Of a stretch of 64,000 nt of DNA, positions 23,694-36,000 are shown in pieces. Below the pieces are notes generated by a model. It made no database searches and had not been told where the DNA came from. It worked only from the letters and a program-made list of their open reading frames with translations. The stretch is taken from NCBI GenBank assembly GCA_949592205.1, contig CATIUR010000001.1:261832250-261896249 (forward strand), in the 5' to 3' direction. The position numbers and the translations under genes were made by a program. This DNA is from Helichrysum umbraculigerum. Its lineage: Eukaryota > Streptophyta > Magnoliopsida > Asterales > Asteraceae. Within the stretch, counting starts at the first letter, position 1; the number at the start of each line of letters is the position of its first letter.

Positions 23694-26600
23694 CACGCCG
23701 AGAGGCTATGGCTCTGATACCATATGTAACGTCCCCTCAAAGCCGAAAGCATGGCTAACCGGATACCTTCAAATTTCAACTAAGAACCATGTTGGAAGAT
23801 TTTAGTTAACCACAACTTTAGACTTATAAGGGACTCAAACTTTCTTATCCCTACCGAGGTGCGACGGTTTGTTACAAACTCCCCCACTTAGAATCATGAC
23901 GTCCTCATCAGGCCGGATCATAATCAATAACCAGGATCCATACCCCTAGAGATGTACGAGCCACGTGCCTGTCACAATCCAAGAGACTATAGCTCTGATA
24001 CCATATCTAACGCACCTCAAAGCCGAATGTAGTGACTAACCGGATACCTTCAGGTTTAAATAAAAACCATGATGGAAGGTATCAATTTGCCACACCTTTT
24101 AACTTATAAGTAAGTCAAACTTCTTATCTCAAACCGATGTAGGACGGTTTGTTACAAACTCCCCCACTTAGAATCCTGACATCCTCGTCAGGCCGGAACA
24201 AAACCAATAACCAGGATCTATACCCCAGGAAATGCACGAGCCGTGTGCCCATCACACCTCGAGAGGCAATGGTTGTGATACCATATGTAACGCCCCTCAA
24301 AACCGATAGTAGTAACTAACCTGATAACTTCGGGTTTCAACTAAAAACATGATGGAAGGTATCAGTTAGCCACAACTTTCAACTTATAAGGGACTCAAAC
24401 TTCTTATCTCAAACCGACGTGGGACGGGTTGTTACAAACTCTCCCACTTAAAATCATGACGTCTTCGTCAGGACGCAACATAACCAAGATCCATACTCCA
24501 AGAGATGCACAAGCCGCATACCCGTCACACCCCGAGAGGCTGTGATTTTGATACCATATGTAACTCCCCTCAAAGTTGAAAGCATGCTAACCGGATACAT
24601 TCAAGTTTTAACTAAAAACCATTGGGGAAGGTATTAGTTAGCAACAACATTAGACTTATATGGTACTCAAACTTTTTATCTCAAATCGATGTGGAACGGG
24701 TTGTTACAAACTCTCCCACTTAAAATCCTGATGTCCTCGTCAGGCCGAAATATAACCAGGATCCATACCGCAAGAAATGCACGAGCCGCATTTCCATCAC
24801 ACTTCTAGAGGCTATGGCTCAGATCCCATATGTAACGTCCCCTCAAAACAGAAAGCATGGCTCACCGGATACCTTCAGGATTCAATTAAAAACGATGGTG
24901 GAAGGAATTAGTTAGCCACAACTTTAGACTTATAAGGGACTCAAACTTTCATAACCATACCGATGTGCGACGGGTTGTTACTAACTCCCCCACTTAGAAT
25001 CCTGACGTCCAATTCAGGTCGGAACATAACCAATAACCAGGATCCATATCCCAGGAGATGCACGAGCCGCATACTCGTCACACCCCGAGAGGCTATGGCT
25101 CTGATACCATATGTAACGTCCCCTCAAAGCCGAAAGCATGGCTAACCGGATACCTTCATGTTTCAACTAAAAACCATGTTGGAGGGTATTAGTTAACCAC
25201 AACTTTAGACTTATAAAGACTCAAACTTTCTTATCCATACCGATGTGTGACGGGTTGTTACTAACTCCCCCACTTAGAATCCTGACGTCCTCGTCAGGCA
25301 GGAACATAACCAATAACCTGGATCCATATCCCAGTAGATGCATGATCCACTTGCTCGTCGCACCCCGAGAGGCTATGGCTCTGATACCATATGTAACATC
25401 CCCTAAAAGCCGAAAGCATGGCTAACTGGATACCTTCAAATTTTAACTAAAAACCATTGCGGAAGGTATTAGTTAGCAACAACTTTAGACTTATAAGGTA
25501 CTCAAACTTCTTATCTCAAATCGATTTGGGACGGGTTGTTACAAATTCCCCCACTTAAAATCCTGACGTCCTCGTCAAGCCGAAATATAACTAGGATCCA
25601 TACCCCAATAGATGTACGAGCCGCGTTTCCGTCACACTTCTAGAGACTATGGCTATGATACCATATGTAACGTTCCCTCTAAGCCGAAAGCATGGCTCAC
25701 CGGATACCTTCAGGTCTCAATTAAAAACCATGGTGGAAGGTATTAGTTAGCCACAACTTTAGACTTATAATGGACTCAAACTTTCTATCCATACCGATGT
25801 GCGACGGGTTGTTACAAACTCCCCCACTTAGAATCCTGACGTCCTCGTCAGGCATAAACATAACCAATAACCAGGATCCATATCCCAGGAGATGCACGAG
25901 CCGCGTTGTCATTACACGCCGAGAGGCTATGGCTCTGATACCATATGTAACGTCCCCTCAAAGCCGAAAGCATGGCTAACCGGATACCTTCAGATTTCAA
26001 CTAAGAACCATGTTGGAAGATATTAGTTAACCACAACTTTAGACTTATAAGGGACTCAAACTTTCTTATCCATACCGAGGTGCGACGGTTTGTTACAAAC
26101 TCCCCCACTTAGAATCATGACGTCCTCATCAGGCCGGATCATAATCAATAACTAGGATTCATACCCCTAGAGATGCACGAGCCACATGCCTGTCACAATC
26201 CAAGAGACTATGGCTCTGATACCATATCTAACGCACCTCAAAGCCGAATGTAGTGACTAACAGGATACCTTCAGGTTTAAATAAAAACCATGATGGAAGG
26301 TATCAATTAGCCACAACTTTTAACTTATAAGTAAGTCAAACTTCTTATCTCAAACCGATGTAGGACGGTTTGTTACAAACTCCCCCACTTAGAATCCTGA
26401 CATCCTCGTCAGGCCGGAACAAAACCAATAACCAGGATCTATACCCCAGGAGATGCACGAGCCGTGTGCCCATCACACCTCGAGAGGCAATGGCTGTGAT
26501 ACCATATGTAACGCCCCTCAAAACCGATAGTAGTATCTAACCTGATAACTTCGGGTTTCAACTAAAAACATGATGGAAGGTATCAGTTAGCCACAACTTT

Positions 26601-28003
26601 CAACTTATAAGGGACTCAAACTTCTTATCTCAAACCGAGGTGGGACGGGTTGTTACAAACTCTCCCACTTAAAATCATGACGTCTTCGTCAGGACACAAC
26701 ATAACCAAGATCCATACTCCAAGAGATGCACAAGCCGCATACCCGTCACACCCCGAGAGGCTATGATTTTGATACCATATGTAACGCCCCTCAAAGTTGA
26801 AAGCATGCTAACCGGATACATTCAAGTTTTAACTAAAAACCATTGGGGAAGGTATTAGTTAGCAACAACATTAGACTTATATGGTACTCAAACTTTTTAT
26901 CTCAAATCGATGTGGAACGGGTTGTTACAAACTCCCCCACTTAAAATCCTGATGTCCTCGTCAGGCCGAAATATAACCAGGATCCATACCCCAAGAAATG
27001 CACGAGCCGCGTTTCCGTCACACTTCTAGAGGCTATGGCTCTGATCCCATATTTATCATCCCCTCAAAGTAGAAAGCATGGCTCACCGGATACCTTCAGG
27101 ATTCAATTAAAAACGATGGTGGAAGGAATTAGTTAGCCACAACTTTAGACTTATAAGGGACTCAAACTTTCATAACCATACCGATGTGCGGGGGGTTGTT
27201 ACTAACTCCCCCACTTAGAATCCTGACGTCCTCGTCAGGCCGGAACATAACCAATAACCAGGATCCATATCCCAGGAGATGCATGAGCCGCATACTCGTC
27301 ACACCCCGAGAGGCTATGGCTCTGATACCATATGTAACGTCCCCTCAAATCCGAAAGCATGGCTAACCGGATACCTTCAGGTTTCAACTAAAAACCATGT
27401 TGGAGGGTATTACTTAACCACAACTTTAGACTTATAAAGACTCAAACTTTCTTATCCATACCGATGTGCGACAGTTTGTTACAAACTCCCCCACTTAGAA
27501 TCGTGACGTCCTCGTCTGGCCGGATCATAACCAATAACCCGGATCCATATTCCAGGAGATGCACGAGCCACGTACCTGTCACACTCCAAGAGTCTATGGC
27601 TCTGATACCATATCTAACATCCCTCAAAGCTGAAAGTAGTGACTAACTGGATACCTTCAGGTTTAAACTAAACACCATGATGGAAGGTATCAATTAGCCT
27701 CAACATTCAACTTATAAGCAAGTCAAACTTCTTATCTCAAACCGATGTAGGATGGGTTGTTACAAACTCCCCCACTTAGAATCCTGACATTCTCGTCAGG
27801 CCGGAACATAACTAATAACCAGGATCTTTTCCCCAGGAGATGCACGAGCCCTGTGCTCATCACACCTCGAGAGGCTATGGCTCTGATACCATATGTAACG
27901 CCCCACAAAGGCGAAAGTAGTAACTAACCTGATAACTCCAGGTTTCAACTAAAAACATGATGGAAGGTATCAATTAGCCACAACTTATAACTAACCTGAT
28001 AAC
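23694..28003 (-). repeat. TRIM-like tandem array with eight-unit higher-order repeat
   Basis: Fifteen units of about 270-285 bp are anchored by 'CCCACTT(A)AAATC' or 'CCCACTTAGAATC' motifs at roughly 23880, 24165, 24447, 24725, 24990, 25268, 25555, 25830, 26110, 26390, 26668, 26945, 27215, 27490 and 27775. On the minus strand each reads: LTR of about 150 bp (ending GGGGACGTTACA or similar), PBS TGGTATCAGAGCC, about 115 bp internal with a CCTGAC/GTCAGG hairpin, purine tract AAGTGGGGGAG, then the next LTR starting TGTAACAA. Units 1-8 (23694-25917) are repeated in order as units 9-13 from 25918, then a unit-1-like and a unit-2-like copy follow and the array decays near 28003. Short frames of about 60 aa arise from every unit and are not genes. 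Confidence 0.8.
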
Positions 28004-29183
28004 TAACCTTATAACCACATACGATAACAACGCGACAACACATGATACATACTAATGCATAGTGTACAATGAAACAGACCTAATAAAAATGTTTTAAGGA
28101 TTATTATTAGAAACTTTCACCAATGGGTCGTACACGTTTTTAATAAACAACTTGTTTGAACATACTAGTTGAGTGAACTAACGTAGGTGGACATTAACCC
28201 TCCACATACACGATTAGCTTAAGTGGACATTAACCCTCCACTTACATAGATGGTCTTATAAGACATCTACTTACACACAACCTTATACATTTAGGACGTT
28301 AGAAGGTTGCATGTGGAAACACATTGCTTGCTTACTTGATTACTTGTTAGCTGTTTGCTAAACTCAGGTGAGTTTCATAGCCCCACTTTTTACTGCTTTT
28401 TACTTTGGGGTGAGAATACATGCTCTGTTTTATAAACTGTTTTACATATGAACGCAAGTAACGAAAACTCTTATACTAATTGCATGAGTAACTAAACCAA
28501 ACTACGATGGCCCCTAACAAATATCATAGTACGTTAATACTAAGCGCGAATATTATGGATAGATCTATCGGGACCTGACAATCCGCCATCCGGGTTAGTT
28601 GCTCTAACAACTATACGGATGCATAATATTTTGTACAGCCGAGTAAACTGGTTACACACTCACTGGGGTTAAACAACTACGGTTAAGCTTCGAACTATGA
28701 GATCATGGCAATAGTATACTATGATTCACTTTGGCATTCGTGCTACTTTGATAACTATGAAATCTTGTGGTTCATACTATGATTTTAACTGCGTAAACCT
28801 ATGAACTCACCAACTTTATGTTGACCTTTTAGCATGTATTTCTCAGGTTTACAGACGCAGTAGGACTACCCATAGGAAACAAGGAAGTAGGATGCTTTTG
28901 GAAAGCATTAGCTCGAGTCGCATGTTTTCACAAACAACAAGAGATTAGATTGCATTACGATATTTTGTATCAACATTTATGTATTAGAAATCTCTACACT
29001 TTTAATGCGAACTCCAATGTTTTAATATAAATTTGTAACCGTTTTATTTATGAAATGTAACTTTTTATTAAAACGTCTCATATAGAGGTCGTTTGTTGTA
29101 ATCTTTGTGTGATGATATTTGATTTGGGTCGTAGCCCCGTGACACCTCATACTTCCGCTGCCACGTGTTTCAGGGGTGCGACA
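28004..29183 (+). repeat. diverged gypsy LTR remnant (5'-truncated)
   Basis: The order of short conserved blocks matches the Tekay-type LTRs at 49740-50851 and 54230-55343: ACCAATGGG, GACTCAGGTGAGT-like (28362-28373), GCCCCACTTT, TTGAC...TCTCAGGT (28841-28848), GGAGTAGGA-like, ATATAGAGGTCGTTTG, and a terminal GGGGTGCGACA. It is strongly diverged from both. The start merges with the end of the TRIM array, and no internal region or second LTR follows. It is either a solo LTR or a truncated copy. Confidence 0.65.
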
Positions 29184-29417
29184 GCTAGAAACCTTTGTTT
29201 TGCTAGTGGGAGTGCAGGATGGTGTTTCACTCTGCAATATATAAGTAATATTGCAAGAGTATTCAAATTTGGATATGTCAAAGTAGAATTTACTGACCAA
29301 AAAAACCCAAACGAAACAAACGTTAAACCAACACCATCGAGCAATATAACCCAAGTTAGCGAATTCGAGGTCGTAGTCATGAAGTTCATTTACAACTATT
29401 TCACTTCATTAATTCTC

Positions 29418-29998
29418 TTAATTTCTTACCTCATTACGAATCTCCTTCACAACCTTCTGTGTTTTCTCTAGTTTTGCCTCCAGTATCTCTTTCTCTATTA
29501 ACAAGAGCTTACAGTTTGAGCACTGTGCTTCACGTCCAAGACTTGGTGATGTGGGAGGTGTGAAAGGTTCTGGAGAAGAACTTGAACTTCCTTTTCCTGC
29601 TTCTTTCTTGGGCCCAAACTTCGTATAGTTGCATTTCTCCACACCCTGTATGTATTGTTGTGTATACCAAACAATCACAAATATATTTAGCTAACCTAAG
29701 CAATGATAAATAAAGGAAGTGTATTTCACTTGAGTAATAACAATTTAACATACATCTATAGGTTGCAGTTGTTTCAGAAGTTCATGTGGCACCACCATGG
29801 GTTCAAGTAGCTCTTTGATTATCTAAAAGCCCCAATATTTAAGAATCCCATCATAGAAAATACAACACATAATCGATAATTGAGTTTACAAAAGACACTC
29901 ACCATCCACATTTCATGCAATATGTGTTGACGATCATCATCAAGAGTGTCGACGTTCTTTGCCAGGTGCAAACTGCAAAACGACGGGATCAAGTAGAG

Positions 29999-30043
<45 letters not shown>

Positions 30044-33000
30044 TAGTCGTTAGCCCGCGCAATGCGGCAGCGGCGACTAATTTCTAGTTATTCCTGCAAT
30101 TTTGTCTACGAGTTTGGTTTTTATTCGGTCATCGTGATTTTATGTTTTTATGCTGTCACCATGCGTTCATGCTACTTTTGGATAGTTCCCGAACTGTTTT
30201 TTATGTCAACCCAAATAGTTATACTCCTTACGTTCTACCTTTATTATCAACAGCAAAGTATACACATTATTTAAAAATATAATTTGTACATTCAACTCCA
30301 CTATTTTGTTAATTTTGCATACCTTTTTTTTATCGCCATTAGGGCTGTCAATAACATTTCTCATAATTAATTAAACAATTGAATCAATAAAATCGATAGG
30401 TACGCAATTCCTTATATCATTTTAATTAAATAGTTGTTTAATTTAATTAAACATCCAATTATCCATCATTATCAATTCACAAACAATTAATTGCATTTAA
30501 TAATAATTAAAAATAAAAATAACAATCATGTTGTTTATATACAGCACTAAAAGTTTATAGTTATGGATGCAACAAATTCACTTTCAATTGAATTAATCGG
30601 ATGAATTTGAGTATATGAGGACCCTAATTTCATGCTCCACTCATTCCATGTTCACTATGGCCAAAAGAAGAAACATTTTTGAATAAAGCAATAAATTTTA
30701 AAATTCAGATATATGGTATGGCACTATATTTTATAATGTGACATGTGAGCTTGGAAAAATCATAATATATTCAACATGAAATTCAAGTATTAAAAATTAT
30801 TCATCATCGCAACCTATATTCTACTTAATACTTTTTCCAACACTATTTTAGAAAAGAAAAATCATTTTTACTAAACTTTCAACAGGTACCGTTAAAGCAT
30901 CGAATACATACACGTTTCATCGATACTTAGATCCTTAAATTAGATTATTAATTTCTTTTTTGTTTTGAATGAATAAAATGTTGTTTTATTTGATTTATTT
31001 GTTTTTAAATTTTAATTAATATAATTATTTACATTTAAAAAACACATAAAACAAATAATAAAAAATTTCAGAGGATATAATACCAATTAAAATATTAAAA
31101 AAATATAGACCCACCGGTTAGAGGATATAATACTTTACTTTATTTAAACAAAGTAAAATTGATCAACTTTTTTTTGCATGCTTGTACAAATAACAATTTA
31201 ACTGTTATCACTTTTTCAAAGTTAATTTACTGTTCCCTCTTTCAAGTGTCTTACTTTACCCTCTTTCAAGATTGTCAGATAGGATGGGTTTTCTTTAATG
31301 ATGAGTTCTGAAAAATTACTTTTAATAATTGCGGGCCGTGGGCATGTCAAAGTAAACTCAAAAGGCATGTGGGTTTCAAGTAGCTTCACGATGTGATTAG
31401 TTTCCGATAATTGCATTTCGTGATATCAGATATCACTGCTTAGTGATACTAAAAGGTAGGACCTATTACAAAGAAATCAACAACTTTATTAAATCAAAAA
31501 CAACTATAATTGTGAAACTTTAATCAACTTTATTAAAGCACTAATAATATTTAAAAAGTAATATTTTTCAAATTTAATTTGGACTCACCTCTGGTTATTC
31601 AAAATTTCGAATATAATAAACTCAAAAAAAAAAAGCAGAATGTGAGTGCACACCATATTATTAAAAAACAATCACAAATGTCGGCATTTTGTCCTCTCCA
31701 ATCTCCATCATCTTTACTTTTGCTATTATTAATTAAAACAAAATTAAAAAGTTCAAAAAAAAATCATTAGCTTTTCAAAAGAATCACACCATATCTTTAA
31801 AAAATAATATTAATAATTAATAATATAGTAATAACATAATAACAAACAAAAAAAAATATTTTTGAAGACTTTCTGACGGTCCTATGTTATTAGAAGCAAG
31901 TAAATTCGCTACATCGATTCATGACATAACTTGTTTAAAAAGTAAAATTTCAATTGTCGATATGTAACTTTTGATTTTTAATCCAAGATTTAGTGTAGAC
32001 TTGTAAAAGTGTACTCTTCAAAAATATCTTTATCCGAATTCATTATTCGAAAATTCAAAAATTTGATCCGAATAATTCGAAAATCCACTACATCCCTTGC
32101 TAATTTAAAAAGTGCTTTCGTCACTGAAATAATGTCAGTTTCTAGGCTGAAATGTTTAGTACTAATAGCAAGAAAGCCCTTGAGTTTTTGAAGCCTCTCA
32201 ATGTTGATGGCAGCGCCACCCATAAAACCCACAGCAGCAAAATACGATATTTGTCTATTAGAGACCCGAGTCTGTTCAACAAGATTAGCTATTGTTAGAA
32301 AATTGAATTTTTAACTTAGCTTTATATATAAAGGTAATAATTTTTCACTTACCTGAGTACTCCAAGAGTAGCTTGAGTGCTCCCAGCAAAAAATGTAGCT
32401 GGAGTGGTCCTCATATACAAATTAATTTTGGTCAGTATGAGTATTTATGGTTCTGTATACCGAGATATGTCTGAACATTAATAGGGTTGAAAGAGTGTGT
32501 CCTAGAAAGGCTTATAATGTGAGAGTGTGTCCTACAAAGGCTTTTAAATTCCCAGAAATAAACATCAGCCGAGATATTTCTGAACATGCTAGTTAATAAT
32601 AGAAAACGAAAAAAAACAGCAAGTATATTTCAATTTCTAACCATATGTAGTGAGAGAATGCAATGGTTGTTGAGACAGGTGCAGAAGATGGATCAAGAAT
32701 GGTTTGGAATCAACAGTGGAGCAGTTTATGTGGTAAAAAGGAGCAGTTGCAGTTAAATATTTTGTTGTGTTAAATTTGTTTCAAATAAAGCGTGTTTATA
32801 TAGTGTGGTTAAAGCGTTAGTTTTCCCTCTCCTAATTTGAATTTGGTTTGTCGGTAATTTGAAAAAAAAGGGATTCTTGCTAATTTGAAATCTTTGCCGT
32901 AATGAGGACAAGGGGAATGAAATGATGAAAAGGAGAATGAAATGATGAAAAGGGGAACGAAAAAAGAATGGACCTTGAAAATAGAAAGAGACAAAGTGTG

Positions 33001-36000
33001 TGTCAGGTGATAAGGAAAAGCAATTACTTTCTATTTAATAAAAAAAAGAAAAAGAATGTGAAAAAGGTAGTATATTACGAAACAACTGGATTCAGCTGAA
33101 ATTTGAATTGAGGGAATATAAAGTGAGGGGTAATATGGGTATTTCGTAAAGGAAGGGGCAATTTGGGGTTTTCACTTATCCTGCTAGTAAGATCGTTTTC
33201 AGCCTGAGCTGAAGCCAATGATATAGGAGTAAAGATATTTACCTTGAATATACGTCGTTGCCTCCTATTATTTCCAGGAAAGTTTGGATTCGGATTAAAT
33301 GTTGTTGGCCTTATAACCTCTTTGGCAAACAACATCATTTTATCCAATACTTCGTGAAAATACTTATGAATTGTCTCGTTTGAGTGTTGAAACCTACGCT
33401 TCAACACTACAAAACGTTGATTTTGACCTAACATTATCAAGAAAATAGCCATCTTTTCCTCGACCAACAAATGTTCATCTCGTCCACCCTTCATGAAATG
33501 TCAAAAAAAAAAAATGACAGTTTTCTGATTAGGTACATATAAAATTATTAATTCTATTCTATTTTTTTGTTACATGCAAAATGTCTCGTAATGGGAAGGA
33601 TGAAGATGATGATGATGGTGAGTGTGAGCTGATATCATTGTGGAGATGAAGATGTGATGATACGATGATGATGATGAAATATGATCAGTAGGGAATCTTT
33701 ATATATAAAATTTAGGTTGAATTGGTGGGTCACTTTCCCACTTTCCAAATTTTTTCATTGTTGGTAGACACGTTAAAGTGGTGTATGATCACAAATTTTG
33801 AAAAAGGATGGGCATGACAGCTTGTAAAAAGGATGGGTAAATAAATAATGAAGACTTTCCTTTTTAAAATGGGGATGGGCGGGAAAAAGGATAGTCAACA
33901 CGTCCCTCTTTCGAAGGTGTTATGTTGAAGGGTATTTTAGGAACTTTTGTGTCAAAGTTCAGTAGTAAACATGTAATGCTTTATTAGGAGTTAAGAAGAT
34001 TAAGATAAGATGTTGAGGGGTATAATAGTGTTTGACTATTATTGGCTGAACTGTTTTATATAATAGATATTGAGTGCTCATCATCAACAAAGTTGAAAAG
34101 AGCATGAAAAATTCAATGACTTTCTAAAGAACCCTAAATACAAATGAATCTAGTATTGAAAGTAAAATACTATCAAAGATACTAATTGAGATATTCAATC
34201 ATACTTGACAGCTAGTTCTTCACCCCCATTAATTAATTACAATATTCAATCATAATCATTCACAGCTAGTTCTCCACTCCCATTCTCTCAAATATTCAAT
34301 CATAATCATAATTACAATATTCAAACACCATAATTACAAATAATAATGGTATACTTTTTATAGAGAAAGCAAAAATTATTAAAACTATACGAATAATTAC
34401 AATATCCGAAATTTATGGTTCCTGGAATTGTCTTGTTGTGGGTCCCATGGTCCTTTGATGGATGTCTAAGGTTGGTCCGCATGTTGGAGCTTTGGATGCT
34501 ACTTTTATCATGTTGTTGTATATACATGAGCATTGGAGCTTTAGATGCTACTTTATTCAATTCCAATTCCAATTCCAATTCCAATTCCCTCAAACTGAAA
34601 AAAAAAATCACCAATGTAGTGAAAAGAGTAAAAACCAAAGCGGTAGAGAATAAAATTAATTTTCATTGTCATCTTTTTTACATGTCCCAATCAAAATGAG
34701 CATACTAAGTGAATGGCGTTCTGCCAAAATACTTTTGATCCAACACACGTAATCTCTATAGAAAAAAAATAGGGAATAGTTAGTCAAAAAGCAAAAAGAA
34801 AAAGCATTGCATTTGGGTCCATCCATCAATCATTCGATTCTCTTGTGGGAACTTTGACTTCATTCAAGCAACTTTGATTGTAAAAAACATTATATCTTTA
34901 AAAAAATGTTCTTTGGCAGTCACAAAACCACATGGCCACTTCATAAAAATACTTGATCCCGTTTGGTTGCTGAAGCTTGTTTTAATTGATACTCCGTAGT
35001 TTATTAAGTTTTAGGAAGAAACTCAGAAAGTGTAGTAATATGATTTCCACAGGTGCTAAAGGTTTTTCCAAAAAAAATACTTGATGCCTTTTGTCTGCCA
35101 CTTCATAAAAAAAGTATCCATCAAACCTATCCTGTTTCATGTCACCATCGGAAATTTAAAAAAAAAAAACCACCTAGCATGCTTTGTCGGACACATAAGT
35201 CAACTTTGTGTGTCGTGTACTATATGTTTTTTTTTCTTTTCTGAGGTAAAGTTATTTATTTTTTCCTTTTTAAAGTGAATAGAAAGTTACCAATAATATC
35301 ATAAAATTATAAAGATATTCAATTAGAAATTTATCTTTTTTTTAATAGAATTTGAAATTTATCTGTAAACACCAATATTGATTAACATATGTTTTAAAAA
35401 ACAAATAACGGATCAAGCAATACTTTATTATAAGTCATATACATAATTGTTTTAAATTAAGATATAAAATTTCAAATTCAAGTTACTAAAGGAAACCAGA
35501 ATGTACAAATGACAAATAAAAATTTACTAAGCATTAACACTGTACATAAACCAACTCCTTACCCGATGAAGAACTTAGCCATATGAGTCGCTGAGTCATC
35601 GAATTCCGACCCTGAGTTTTCCGAGAACATCTGGAACCCTGTGATTCCGGAAATACCATTGAGATGATGGCGGCGGCAATACCATCTGGAACTCGCTATT
35701 TCTGGACCGAAAAGTAAACAGAACCAAATCCGTCGTACATATGTGTTAATGATGATGAGTCTTGTGTTTCCGGTGACATATCGGTGTAACGGAACTGGGT
35801 TGTGGTGGTGGTGATGGCGGCGGCACCGGTGGTCTCGGTACCGAGAAAGTCTTCAAGCTTTGGAGCTTGGCGTTGGTGGATCTCCTCTTCATAAACCAAT
35901 ATCACGCTTCATGTTCATCAATATTGGTTTTCTTTTAGTAGAATTTTATGCCAAAACAAAAAATGAAAAATAAATGAAGATACAAAATCCTAAGATTTAA

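Noticed and set aside
23694..23876. Cassandra-type TRIM with a 5S rRNA-like promoter
   Set aside because: I could not find the conserved 5S internal promoter boxes in the ~150-bp LTR.
23694..28003. CRISPR-like or satellite-only interpretation of the 280-bp repeat array
   Set aside because: Units are far too long and contain LTR, PBS and PPT signatures in the right order; a retrotransposon-derived array explains them.
29109..29471. Plus-strand 120-aa frame
   Set aside because: It crosses the LTR end and the stop region of the minus-strand exon 4; no motif or homology.
34321..34638. Minus-strand 105-aa frame repeated in the three modules
   Set aside because: It runs through the AATTCC hexamer and changes length with the repeat number; no conserved domain and no splice context.
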